Shown: positions 38,461 through 46,914 of the stretch, piece after piece
Position numbering within the stretch: position 1 is the first letter of the stretch
Layout: each line of letters starts with the position of its first letter
The notes under the pieces: model-generated
What the model was told of the DNA's origin: nothing
Database searches by the model: none
Seen by the model: the letters and a program-made list of their open reading frames with translations, nothing else
Translations under genes and position numbers: made by a program
Source: Paenibacillaceae bacterium
GTDB taxonomy: Bacteria > Bacillota > Bacilli > Paenibacillales > Paenibacillaceae
DNA length: 64,000 bases
Direction of reading: 5' to 3'
Assembly: GCA_004134985.1 (NCBI GenBank)
Contig: REGQ01000013.1
Span: forward strand, 1 to 64,000

Positions 38461-40301
38461 TGGTTAAACAGATAGTGAGAAGTGTTGTGAATAAAGTGAG
38501 GGGATGGCTGGAAGTTGGCGATATGAGACGGCCGGTTTCTTTGCTGCTCGGTTATGTGAAACGGTACCGCCAAGCTTACATGGAGTTGTTTCTAATGATG
38601 GTGCTTGGAATAGGGGTGACGCTCTCGTATTCCTGGTTTCTCCACAAGGTGACCGATTCAGCCCTCGCTGGGGATGTGCCGGCGATTCGAAATTGGATCA
38701 TTATCGGGATATGTTTCGTTGGAATTGGCAGCCTGCTTAATTTTCATATGACCGTCCTTGGGGCATCGACCGTGCAGCAGGTAAAAAGAGAGATCAAGAA
38801 CGATCTCTTTCACCGGATGCTGCGGCTGCCGATGTCCTATTATAATCGCCGGCATTCCGGCCAGATGGTATCTCATCTAACTAATGATGTAAATGGTGTT
38901 GATGGGGCAATCGGCGGTAACTTGCTGGAGATGGCCCGCCTTCCTTTGATGGCTTGCGCCGCATTTACCTATCTGTTATCCCTGAATTGGCAGCTTGCTT
39001 TAATATGTCTGCTGCTTGGGCCGCTGGCCGCTTTGTCCGGAGCCGTGTTCGGAAAGCTCCTGCGCAAGCGGAGCAGGGCGATCCAGCAGCTGCTCAGCAA
39101 AATCCAGGTGCTGCTTGGCGATACCTTTGCTGCTCATGTTGTCATCCGCTCCTTTACGCGGGAGAAGGAAACGTATCAACAATACAGCGACCGCAATGAA
39201 GAGTTACTGGGCATGGAGCTCAAATTGGCGAGACTGCGGGGCTGGTTTCAGATTGGAGCAGGCGCTGCCGGTTCATTGGCTTATTTTGTAAGTCTGGGCT
39301 TGGGAGCCCTCTTCGTAGCCAATGGGCAGATGTCGGTAGGCGCATTACTTGCTTTTGTCACTTTAATGCAATATATGATTTCTCCCATGACAAGCCTCGC
39401 ATCATTGTGGGGAGGGTTCCAGCGTTCTCTCGCTGCTGCGGAACGGCTTGCTGAAGTGTTTGACGAGCAGGCAGAAACAACGGAACTGCCGTTGCCCTCT
39501 ACGAGAAGACAGATCGTGCCCGAACTGCGCTTTCAGCAGCTTTCTTTTCACTACGAGCAGGGGAAGTCGCTGTTCGAGCAATTCGATCTTACCGCTGCAC
39601 CAGGCAAGGTCACGGCACTCGTCGGCGCCAGTGGAGCAGGCAAGAGCACGCTGCTGCATCTGTTGCTCGGCTTCTATCAGCCGTCCTCCGGCGGCATCTA
39701 TCTTGACAGCCAGGAGCTCAGCGCGCTTCCGCTTTCCGAACGCAGAAACTGGATGGCCTATGTCCCTCAGGATACGTATCTGTTCTCGGGTACGATCTAC
39801 GACAACATTGCTTACGGCAAGGAGGGGGCCTCCCGCGAGGAAGTGCTGCAGGCAGCGAGCGATGCGAACGCCCATCATTTTATCGAACTGCTGGAGAAAG
39901 GCTATGATACCGAGGTCGGAGAGCGCGGGGTCAAGCTGTCGGGAGGACAGCGCCAGCGGATTGCCATTGCCCGCGCGCTGTTGAAGGATGCGCCGGTACT
40001 GCTGCTAGATGAGGCGACTTCGGCGCTCGACAGCGGGACGGAGCAGCTCGTGAAAGAAGCGCTCGAGCGGTTGATGCAGAACCGGACAACCATCGTCATT
40101 GCCCATCGTCTCTCCACCATACAGCATGCCGATCACATTGTTGTTATGGAAGAAGGGGAAATTACTGAGCAAGGCACGCATATGGAACTCATGGCAAGCA
40201 AGGGGGACTATTACCGTTTATATACGCTGCAGGTTGAGAGTGGACATTTGCAAACTTTTCAGGGAAGCGTCCTCCCCAATCAAATAGCAAGCACTAAATA
40301 G
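38460..40301 (+). CDS. ABC exporter, fused permease and ATPase
   Basis: A 613-residue half transporter: six membrane helices (residues 25-310), then an ATPase domain with Walker A GASGAGKST (about 389), signature LSGGQRQR and Walker B VLLLDEATSALD. It lacks an N-terminal C39 peptidase domain, so leader removal would need another enzyme, consistent with the protease encoded just upstream. Start ATG 38460 overlaps the previous stop (TGATG). Closest in type to the lasso D protein and MsbA-like exporters. A terminator follows. Confidence 0.93.
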   Translation: MVKQIVRSVVNKVRGWLEVGDMRRPVSLLLGYVKRYRQAYMELFLMMVLGIGVTLSYSWFLHKVTDSALAGDVPAIRNWIIIGICFVGIGSLLNFHMTVLGASTVQQVKREIKNDLFHRMLRLPMSYYNRRHSGQMVSHLTNDVNGVDGAIGGNLLEMARLPLMACAAFTYLLSLNWQLALICLLLGPLAALSGAVFGKLLRKRSRAIQQLLSKIQVLLGDTFAAHVVIRSFTREKETYQQYSDRNEELLGMELKLARLRGWFQIGAGAAGSLAYFVSLGLGALFVANGQMSVGALLAFVTLMQYMISPMTSLASLWGGFQRSLAAAERLAEVFDEQAETTELPLPSTRRQIVPELRFQQLSFHYEQGKSLFEQFDLTAAPGKVTALVGASGAGKSTLLHLLLGFYQPSSGGIYLDSQELSALPLSERRNWMAYVPQDTYLFSGTIYDNIAYGKEGASREEVLQAASDANAHHFIELLEKGYDTEVGERGVKLSGGQRQRIAIARALLKDAPVLLLDEATSALDSGTEQLVKEALERLMQNRTTIVIAHRLSTIQHADHIVVMEEGEITEQGTHMELMASKGDYYRLYTLQVESGHLQTFQGSVLPNQIASTK

Positions 40302-40329
40302 GCTGGGTAGCCCACCCAGCCTTTTTTTC
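40300..40329. terminator. Terminator between the ABC exporter and the peptide genes
   Basis: AGGCTGGGT pairs with ACCCAGCCT around AGCCC, followed by TTTTTTT; it separates the two converging units. Confidence 0.92.
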
Positions 40330-40382
40330 GTTTCTTTTTGCCTTCAAACCATCTTGCAATTGCCTTGTTGCAGCACCAGTAA

Positions 40383-40535
40383 TTACGGCCTTGTCCTTGG
40401 TACACAAATATGTTTGCCGTCTCTTTCAAAACATTCATAGTCTGTGCCGCCACAATTGCAACTTGAGAAGAAGGTTTCAAAGGCAATACTTTGGTGGAGC
40501 AAAATAGCTGGTTTACTATAGGCTTGTTTAATCAT
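40383..40535 (-). CDS. Putative RiPP precursor peptide 1 (50 aa, Cys-containing core)
   Basis: A 50-residue peptide starting MIKQAYSKPAILLHQ with GGTGAG five bases before its ATG at 40535. Its first 26 residues align without gaps with the peptide encoded upstream: Tyr6, Lys8-Pro9, Ile-Leu-Leu 11-13, Gln15, Ile17, Phe-Glu-Thr 19-21, Phe23-Ser24 and Cys26. After this leader comes a different core with Cys at 26, 28, 35 and 44. The Y-x-x-P and T positions recall lasso leaders read by PqqD/B1 proteins. A longer frame on the same strand (68 codons) overlaps but has no binding site and no paralogue. Confidence 0.75.
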   Translation of the reverse strand: MIKQAYSKPAILLHQSIAFETFFSSCNCGGTDYECFERDGKHICVPRTRP

Positions 40536-40578
40536 TGGTTCTCACCACACTTTCCTGATCATGATTCGCAATAAGAGA

Positions 40579-40743
40579 TTAGCGAGGGATAACCTCTACT
40601 TCACCATTCTGGCTACCAGGCACCGGGCAAAGGTAGTAGTCCTTTCCGTCCACAGTACAAGGCGTGCAATTTGAAAATGCCGTTTCAAATGTAATCCTCT
40701 GATATAGCAATATGGTCGGTTTGGTATACAGCTTATCTGCCAC
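40579..40743 (-). CDS. Putative RiPP precursor peptide 2 (54 aa, Cys-containing core)
   Basis: A 54-residue peptide with GTG start at 40743, a perfect AAGGAGG seven bases upstream and a promoter plus operator before it. It begins MADKLYTKPTILLYQ and shares the YxKPxILLxQxIxFET leader with peptide 1, which lies 43 bases downstream on the same transcript. The core carries Cys at 26, 29 and 39 and ends in a hydrophilic tail (GSQNGEVEVIPR). Duplicated precursors with constant leaders and variable cores are typical of RiPP systems. Confidence 0.77.
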   Translation of the reverse strand: MADKLYTKPTILLYQRITFETAFSNCTPCTVDGKDYYLCPVPGSQNGEVEVIPR

Positions 40744-40768
40744 GATTTCTACCTCCTTTTTTTGTTAT

Positions 40769-40818
40769 GATACTAATTGTATCAATTTCATTATATCCAA
40801 GAATGAATATCTCGTCCA
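40769..40818 (-). promoter_or_regulatory. Promoter and XRE-type operator of the peptide precursor genes
   Basis: On the reverse strand TGGACG (40818-40813) and TATAAT (40795-40790) are spaced by 17 bases; the dyad GATACTAATTGTATC at 40769-40783 follows the -10 box and would cover +1. The binding site and start of peptide 2 are 10-40 bases further on. Confidence 0.8.
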
Positions 40819-40907
40819 TAATAATCTTTTATTTTCCAATTGCCTCATTAAAGGTCTATAAATCATTAAAAGTAGAGCATTGAGTTTTAAAAATAACTAA
40901 AATAGCA

Positions 40908-40964
40908 TTGACATGATACGAAATGTATCTTAAAGTAAGGTTATCTATTGTTACGAATTGTAAC
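40908..40964 (+). promoter_or_regulatory. Promoter of the wzz operon with two XRE-type operators
   Basis: TTGACA at 40908-40913 and TAAAGT at 40931-40936 flank the dyad GATACGAAATGTATC at 40915-40929, the same placement as at 26217. A second dyad GTTACGAATTGTAAC lies at 40950-40964. Confidence 0.85.
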
Positions 40965-40986
40965 AAAAAATAATGGAGGCGAAGGA

Positions 40987-41736
40987 ATGGAAATAAAACA
41001 TTATTTTCAACTGTTAAAAAAGCGTGCCTGGATCATTTTACTCTGTGTAGTTATTGCATCAACTACTGCCGCCTATTATTCCCTTATGTACATAAAACCG
41101 ATCTATGAAGCATCCACCAAGCTGCTTGTCAATAATACTGTGGGACAAGCCGGGAGTGAGCATATCGATTTTGGAACATTGGGTTTGAATTTGATGCTGA
41201 TACAAACTTATAAGGAATTGGTGAAAACTCCGGCGGTAATGAACGAAGTTGTCGCTAAATATCCTGATTTGGGTGTCTCCTCCCGTTATTTGACCCAAAT
41301 GGTTCAGGTCGGCCATGTACAGAACAGCCAGGTGATGACCATATCTGTTTATGGCATGTCCGCGGAAAGTGCGGCCAATATCGTCAATGCAGTGACCGAT
41401 GTGTTTCAGCAGAAGGCATCGGAAATTATGAAGGTCAATAATATTACCATTTTGAATAAAGCCCATCCCGGTGATTCACCCGTACCTATCAACCAGACAA
41501 TGAAGCAGAACGTTATGATGAGCTTTGCGATTTCTTTGCTTTTTTCCATCGCCTTAATCTTTTTGCTGGAATATTTGGATGACACATTGAAGACAGAAGA
41601 GGATGTCATGCAGACACTTGGCGTACCAGTCATGGCGGTCGTCCCCAAAATAAAACGAAAAGATCTGAAATCAGGCAGAGGAAATAATGTCGTCAAACAA
41701 CCGGGAGGGACAACCTATGCGCCAGTCAGCCGCTAG
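40987..41736 (+). CDS. Wzz/YveK-type chain-length regulator and kinase activator
   Basis: A 249-residue membrane protein with two helices (near residues 17-37 and 175-195) flanking an external Wzz domain, and a cytoplasmic tail ending near the next gene. The proline-rich stretch DSPVPINQTMKQNV before the second helix is typical. In Gram-positive bacteria this protein activates the separate tyrosine kinase encoded next. GGAGGCGAAGGA precedes ATG 40987; an in-frame ATG at 40948 lies across an operator and is not used. Confidence 0.92.
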   Translation: MEIKHYFQLLKKRAWIILLCVVIASTTAAYYSLMYIKPIYEASTKLLVNNTVGQAGSEHIDFGTLGLNLMLIQTYKELVKTPAVMNEVVAKYPDLGVSSRYLTQMVQVGHVQNSQVMTISVYGMSAESAANIVNAVTDVFQQKASEIMKVNNITILNKAHPGDSPVPINQTMKQNVMMSFAISLLFSIALIFLLEYLDDTLKTEEDVMQTLGVPVMAVVPKIKRKDLKSGRGNNVVKQPGGTTYAPVSR

Positions 41737-42364
41737 TCAATCGATTATCATGCAAATGAACCCTGAATCCGAGGGTGCGGAGCCTTACCGCTCTTTACGG
41801 ACTACTATCGAATACGCCGCTGCAACCCAGGGCAAGAAAGTATTCATGGTCACTTCTGCCAAAAAAGGTGAAGGGAAGTCTACCGTTGCTGCCAATCTTG
41901 CCTTGTCTATTGCTCAAACAGGGAAAAATACTGTGCTTGTAGATGCGAACCTTCGCAATCCAACACAGAATATTATTATGGGCACATCTAATCATTTTGG
42001 CCTCTCCAGTTATTTGGAAGGTCAGACGGACAGGGAAGAGGATATTGTAAAATCAAGCACTGCCGAACAGTTGGCGATCGTCCCCGCCGGGCCGCAGCCG
42101 GTCAATCCGGCAGAATTGTTAACGAAAGAGCGGATGGACTCGCTGCTCGAACTGCTCAAGACAGAGTATGACTATGTTATCGTCGATACACCTTCACTAC
42201 TGTCAGCCACCGATCCGCAGATTATTGCTACCCGGGCCGATGGGGTCATTATGGTTGTAGAGCATCGCAAACTTAGCCAAGCGCATGCCAAGCAGGCGGT
42301 CAAACATTTGTCTACCGTAAATGCCAAGTTGATCGGAGTTGTGTTCAATAAACAGAAGCAATAG
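41717..42364 (+). CDS. Wze/CapB-type tyrosine kinase (BY-kinase)
   Basis: A 215-residue CpsD/CapB family ATPase. Walker A is SAKKGEGKST, the A' motif VLVDANLRNPTQN has VLVDANLR, and Walker B is YVIVDTPS. The product ends at IGVVFNKQKQ without the usual C-terminal cluster of tyrosines that is autophosphorylated, so regulation may differ. GGGAGGG before ATG 41717 selects this start, which overlaps the wzz gene by 20 bases. Confidence 0.92.
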   Translation: MRQSAASQSIIMQMNPESEGAEPYRSLRTTIEYAAATQGKKVFMVTSAKKGEGKSTVAANLALSIAQTGKNTVLVDANLRNPTQNIIMGTSNHFGLSSYLEGQTDREEDIVKSSTAEQLAIVPAGPQPVNPAELLTKERMDSLLELLKTEYDYVIVDTPSLLSATDPQIIATRADGVIMVVEHRKLSQAHAKQAVKHLSTVNAKLIGVVFNKQKQ

Positions 42365-42391
42365 ATTCCAAGCATAGGTGGAGGTAGAGAA

Positions 42392-43282
42392 ATGAAGAAA
42401 ATAAGAAAAGCAATCATTCCGGCTGCAGGGCTGGGTACGCGGTTTCTCCCGGCTACAAAGGCAATGCCCAAGGAAATGCTGCCAATTATCGACAAGCCGA
42501 CCATTCAATACATTGTAGAAGAAGCTGTACAATCCGGCATTGAAGATATCATCATTGTGACCGGCAAAGGGAAACGGGCGATTGAGGATCATTTTGACCA
42601 CGCGTTTGAGCTGGAGAGTAATTTGATTGAGCAGGGGAAGCTCAAACTTCTTGAAGAAGTGCAGCGCTCAGCCAAGGTGGAAATTCATTATATTCGCCAA
42701 AAGGAAGCGAAAGGTCTCGGACATGCCGTATGGTGCGCCCGCAAATTCATCGGGGACGAGCCGTTTGCAGTGCTGCTTGGCGATGACATTGTCACGGCGG
42801 ATACACCGTGCCTCAAACAGCTTATGGATCAGTATAATTTGCTGGGGGCGCCGATTATTGGCGTACAGCCTGTGCCTGATCAGGAAACAGGCAGATACGG
42901 CATCATTGAACCTTCTCTAAGGGAAGGAAGATTGCTGCAGGTGAGCAATTTTGTAGAGAAGCCGGCGCCTGGCAAAGCGCCTTCCAATTTTGCCATTATG
43001 GGTCGCTATATTCTGACCCCGGATATTTTTAACTTTCTGGAGCTGCAGCACCGCGGGGCAGGGGGAGAAATTCAACTGACGGATGCCATTCAACAGTTGA
43101 ATTGTATTCGTGATGTATATGCTTATCATTTCCAGGGGCGGCGGTACGATGTTGGGGAAAAACTCGGCTTTATTTTGACGACGCTTGATTTCGCCATGCA
43201 TAATCCGGAACTGCGTGATCCGCTTATCAAAGCTATGAATGAGTATGTCAAAGCGATGACTGTACAGCAGGTAACCGGATAG
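42392..43282 (+). CDS. galU: UTP-glucose-1-phosphate uridylyltransferase
   Basis: A 296-residue enzyme producing UDP-glucose for ugd, the glucosyltransferases and UgtP-like glycolipid synthesis. [25 protein letters not shown] is the N-terminal signature (split here as [11 protein letters not shown] and [10 protein letters not shown]); [13 protein letters not shown] and LLGDDIV follow. Length matches GtaB/GalU. It begins 27 bases after the kinase gene with GGAGG upstream. Confidence 0.96.
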   Translation: MKKIRKAIIPAAGLGTRFLPATKAMPKEMLPIIDKPTIQYIVEEAVQSGIEDIIIVTGKGKRAIEDHFDHAFELESNLIEQGKLKLLEEVQRSAKVEIHYIRQKEAKGLGHAVWCARKFIGDEPFAVLLGDDIVTADTPCLKQLMDQYNLLGAPIIGVQPVPDQETGRYGIIEPSLREGRLLQVSNFVEKPAPGKAPSNFAIMGRYILTPDIFNFLELQHRGAGGEIQLTDAIQQLNCIRDVYAYHFQGRRYDVGEKLGFILTTLDFAMHNPELRDPLIKAMNEYVKAMTVQQVTG

Positions 43283-43306
43283 CTCACAAAAAAATGAGGT
43301 GCTTTC

Positions 43307-44452
43307 ATGAAAGTTGCCATTGTCATGCCGCTGGCCCATCAGCGCGGGGGAGCGGAAATGCTACTTCAGCGCTTATTGTATGCAGAATTAAAATATGGAA
43401 ATAAAGTTCAATATTTACTCGCCTTCTTGGAACATGGCCCTATGGTGGAAGAGGCGCGTTTGCTTGGCTATCCGGTGGAGGTTTTTGACGCGGGCAGGCT
43501 GCGGCAAACAGGGAAATATATGATGACGGTTCACCGCCTTGTACGGTGGTTTGTCAAAGAGAGGGTACAGGTGGTTATGTCCTGGATGAATAAAGCCCAT
43601 TTATACAGCGGACCGGCGGCAGTTATTGCTCGAATCCCCGCTGTATGGTGGCAGCACGGCTTTACTTCCGGGCGAATTGACCGTTGGATCGAGTCGATTC
43701 CGACAAAGGCTGTCCTGTGTTGCTCCAAAGCAGCAGCCGCTTCACTCAGTAAAGCTGCTGAGTACGCAACTGTAAAAGTGGTATATCCGGCAGTAGATCT
43801 ACAACTTTTTGACCAGACAAGCCTTCCTGACAAGCTGACTGGGCGCAAATTACTTGGACTTCCAGAGCATTACTGCATTATCGGCATGGTGGCCCGGCTG
43901 CAGCGTTGGAAGGGCGTACACCTGTTTGTAGAAGCTGCTGCTGCTGCACTGGCGGAGCAGCCTAGGCTGCTGTTTGTCATCGTTGGGGGGCCTCATTACT
44001 CTGAACTGGACTACGAGGCTGAATTGAAGGAGCAGGCAGACAAGCTTGGAATAGCCGCCAATATCGTTTTTGCCGGCCATCAAACGAATGTACCCGAGTG
44101 GATGCATGCCTGTGATATTTTGGTCCATGCTTCTGACGGCGAGCCATTCGGGATGGTCATTATTGAAGGGATGGCACTGGGCAAGGCAGTCATAGCAGCC
44201 AACAACGGGGGACCGAAAGAGATTGTTACCGATTGGCAGGATGGTCTACTGATTGATGTGCATAAGAAAGACGATTTAAGCAGAGCCATTCTTACGCTTT
44301 CAGCAGATGCTGAGTTACGCAAACGTCTGGGAAGAGCAGCGGTGAAGAGGGCGGCCTCTTACAGCTCGGAACGTTTCGCCCAGGAAGTAGCGGAATGTTT
44401 GTATGAGGCTAGGGGAACAATTCCTGACCAGAAGGTGGGATTGCACCTATGA
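43307..44452 (+). CDS. Glycosyltransferase family 4
   Basis: A 381-residue GT-B enzyme. The acceptor domain starts VAIVMPLAHQRGGAEMLL, and the donor domain has GMVARLQRWKGVHLFVEAA and the EX7E motif in DGEPFGMVIIEGMALG. It adds one sugar from a nucleotide donor, retaining stereochemistry. Overlaps the next gene by four bases. Donor and acceptor cannot be assigned. Confidence 0.92.
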   Translation: MKVAIVMPLAHQRGGAEMLLQRLLYAELKYGNKVQYLLAFLEHGPMVEEARLLGYPVEVFDAGRLRQTGKYMMTVHRLVRWFVKERVQVVMSWMNKAHLYSGPAAVIARIPAVWWQHGFTSGRIDRWIESIPTKAVLCCSKAAAASLSKAAEYATVKVVYPAVDLQLFDQTSLPDKLTGRKLLGLPEHYCIIGMVARLQRWKGVHLFVEAAAAALAEQPRLLFVIVGGPHYSELDYEAELKEQADKLGIAANIVFAGHQTNVPEWMHACDILVHASDGEPFGMVIIEGMALGKAVIAANNGGPKEIVTDWQDGLLIDVHKKDDLSRAILTLSADAELRKRLGRAAVKRAASYSSERFAQEVAECLYEARGTIPDQKVGLHL

Positions 44453-45924
44453 GTAGGATGGCAGTTTGGATAGATAGGATAGTGCTGCTCCGGCCTGTTG
44501 CGGCCCTGCTGATTGCCTTAGCTTTCTCATATGCTGCTGGCCTATATGTCGTAACGGCTCCAAGGCAGCTCAGATGGCTGTTGTTTATTAGTTTATTTAT
44601 TGGTTTCTATGCCTTCAGTATCCGCAAGCCGCGCGCGACTATCATTGGTATGTTCTTATTCTTGCCTTTTATGGGGTTGATTCGAAGATTTCTTATTCCC
44701 TATATGGGCTGGGCAACCTTTGATCCGCTCGTTGTGCTGGTGCCGTCAGTGCTGGGACTAATGGGGTTTGTTTGGTATTATCGGCGCTATTTTCAAGGTA
44801 TAACGGAGCTGAATGATACGATAATTTTCAAGCTTGTTCGGGTATTGATGATTATTCATTTCATCCAAATTTTCAACCCTCTTCAAGGCAGTTTACTAAC
44901 CGGTCTGGGTGGAGTAATTTTCTATATCATTCCGCTACTATGGATGTTTGTCAGCCGTGAACATTTCGACGAAGAGCTGATGAAGAAGTTTCTAGGTTTA
45001 CTGCTCTTTATTGGCTGTCTCGGAGCACTGTATGGGTTGAAGCAAATCTACCTTGGCTATTATCCGTTTGAAGAAATGTGGATCAGAATGGCTGGCTATA
45101 ATTCATTGAATGTTGGGGCTGTTGTTCGCGCCGTTTCGACATTTACCAGTTCCAATGAATATGCAGCCTTTTTGGTAATAAGTTTAATAATAGCAATTGC
45201 ATATCTGCTGCGGGGAACGATGAAGCTTAAGGTCATTGCCGTGCTGAGCTTGCCGCTCCTGCTATACGCCCTGTTTATGACATCGCAACGTGCTCCAATA
45301 TTTATGGTGCTGGCTACAATCATGATATTGCTGGCTTTAAATGCACGAAAGGGAATAGGCCGTGTGGTCACTCTATTGGGAGCTGGACTGCTTGTTATCT
45401 TAGTCTACTGGGGTATAACTAATATTTCTCACAATGATAATGATCTGATTGCGCATCAGGTTAACGGCCTGGCAGACCCTTTTAATGAAGAACACTCCAC
45501 TCTTGGGCTCCATCTGGATTTATTAGTAGACGGGTTTGTTCGCGGTGTTATCGTTCCGGTCGGGCATGGTCTAGGCAGCACCACTTTAGCTGCTAGTAAA
45601 TTGGGGGGGAATGGCGGAAGTTCTGAAGTGGATATTAGCAATATTTTAATTTCCGACGGCTTAATAGGCGGCATCATATATTTATTACTAATTTATCACA
45701 TTTTTCGGGCGGCGATCTCTTACGTTCGTTCGAGTCAAAAAAATTACTTGGCTTTTTCTCTTTTAGGTATTTTAATCGCTTCTTTCGGTTCGTGGTCAAT
45801 AGGCGGCAACTATTCGACCGTTGCGATTATTTGGATTTGTATCGGATTTCTGGATCGGGTCACAGGATTACACAGCAAGGGACAGCAGCCGGTAACTGCT
45901 ATGGGGGAAGGTAGATTAGGATGA
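44449..45924 (+). CDS. O-antigen ligase/polymerase-like membrane protein (Wzy candidate)
   Basis: A 491-residue integral membrane protein with at least ten helices and an extracytoplasmic loop around residues 325-375 (HQVNGLADPFNEEHSTLGLHLDLL, then VPVGHGLGST), the Wzy_C pattern with GHGLGS. It is the only polymerase candidate in the locus and would join repeat units at the outer membrane face. Translational overlap with both neighbours. Confidence 0.85.
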   Translation: MSRMAVWIDRIVLLRPVAALLIALAFSYAAGLYVVTAPRQLRWLLFISLFIGFYAFSIRKPRATIIGMFLFLPFMGLIRRFLIPYMGWATFDPLVVLVPSVLGLMGFVWYYRRYFQGITELNDTIIFKLVRVLMIIHFIQIFNPLQGSLLTGLGGVIFYIIPLLWMFVSREHFDEELMKKFLGLLLFIGCLGALYGLKQIYLGYYPFEEMWIRMAGYNSLNVGAVVRAVSTFTSSNEYAAFLVISLIIAIAYLLRGTMKLKVIAVLSLPLLLYALFMTSQRAPIFMVLATIMILLALNARKGIGRVVTLLGAGLLVILVYWGITNISHNDNDLIAHQVNGLADPFNEEHSTLGLHLDLLVDGFVRGVIVPVGHGLGSTTLAASKLGGNGGSSEVDISNILISDGLIGGIIYLLLIYHIFRAAISYVRSSQKNYLAFSLLGILIASFGSWSIGGNYSTVAIIWICIGFLDRVTGLHSKGQQPVTAMGEGRLG

Positions 45925-46877
45925 TTTCTATCATTATACCGACATATCGGAGAGTAGCAGATCTCAGTAGATGCCTTGACGGGCTGCAAAATCAGCTGCA
46001 TAAACCAGATGAGGTTATTGTGATTGTACGGCGAACGGATGCGGAGACAAATGAGTTCTTGCGCAATCACAGTTTCGCGAGTATTGGGCTGCGTAAAATC
46101 GATGTAGATCAACCGGGACAGGTTGCCGCTTTGAATCAAGGCATTGCAGCCAGTCGTGGCGACATTATAGCCATTACCGATGATGACACGATTCCGCGCC
46201 CCAATTGGCTGCAGTGCATTCAAACCCATATGGATCGCGATCCTCTGCTCGGAGGAGTTGGTGGGAGAGATTGGTTGCATGAGGAAAATGGCATCGTTGA
46301 CGGTGCCAAAAAAGTCGTCGGGAAGATACGATGGTTTGGCAAAATTGTTGGCAATCATCACTTGGGAGTTGGACCTCCCAGAGAAGTGGACATTTTGAAG
46401 GGAGCCAATATGAGTTACCGCCGCGTAGCCATCGAAGGTTTGGCATTTAACAACGAACTAAAAGGGGATGGAGCCCAGGTATGCAATGATATGGCTTTCA
46501 GCCTCGCTGTCAAGGCAAGAGGATGGAAGCTAATCTATGACCCTGATGTTGCAGTGGATCATTATCCTGCAATACGACATGACGATGATCGGCGCAATGA
46601 GTTTAATAAACGAGCACTCTACAACATGGTACATAATGAAACATTTAGTTTGCGCTCTTATTGCAAGCCTGTTCATCTGGCATTGCATATTTGCTGGACA
46701 CTGGCAGTCGGCAGCTCTGCTGCCCCGGGTTTACTCCACTGGCTTCGTCTGCTAATTCGCAAAGATATTCATGCCACTGATAAATGGTTGACCGCTGTGA
46801 CAGGAAGGCGCGATGGACTTAGAAGGAAGGCAGGCAGTGTTCAGGGGAACGACCATACTTGCCGCCGCCAAGCATGA
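45921..46877 (+). CDS. Glycosyltransferase family 2
   Basis: A 318-residue GT-A enzyme starting ISIIIPTYRRVADLSRCL. The metal-binding motif is TDDDT near residue 90 and the acceptor-side GGVGGRD and KGANMSYRR follow. The C-terminal region is basic. Inverting transfer from a UDP- or dTDP-sugar is expected; rhamnosyl transfer is common in this family but not shown. Confidence 0.9.
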   Translation: MISIIIPTYRRVADLSRCLDGLQNQLHKPDEVIVIVRRTDAETNEFLRNHSFASIGLRKIDVDQPGQVAALNQGIAASRGDIIAITDDDTIPRPNWLQCIQTHMDRDPLLGGVGGRDWLHEENGIVDGAKKVVGKIRWFGKIVGNHHLGVGPPREVDILKGANMSYRRVAIEGLAFNNELKGDGAQVCNDMAFSLAVKARGWKLIYDPDVAVDHYPAIRHDDDRRNEFNKRALYNMVHNETFSLRSYCKPVHLALHICWTLAVGSSAAPGLLHWLRLLIRKDIHATDKWLTAVTGRRDGLRRKAGSVQGNDHTCRRQA

Positions 46878-46914
46878 AGCAATGTAAAGCATAGAAGGAA
46901 GCGAGAGCGGCCAG

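Noticed and set aside
40280-40486. Reverse-strand 68-codon ORF
   Set aside because: It overlaps peptide 1 in another frame, lacks a ribosome-binding site and has a low-quality basic tail; the peptide frame has a paralogue 43 bases away.
35933-40743. A lasso peptide gene cluster
   Set aside because: PqqD-like, kinase, NTase and ABC genes fit, but the Asn-synthetase-like cyclase and transglutaminase-like protease are absent and the cores are Cys-rich without a Gly1-Asp/Glu ring pattern.
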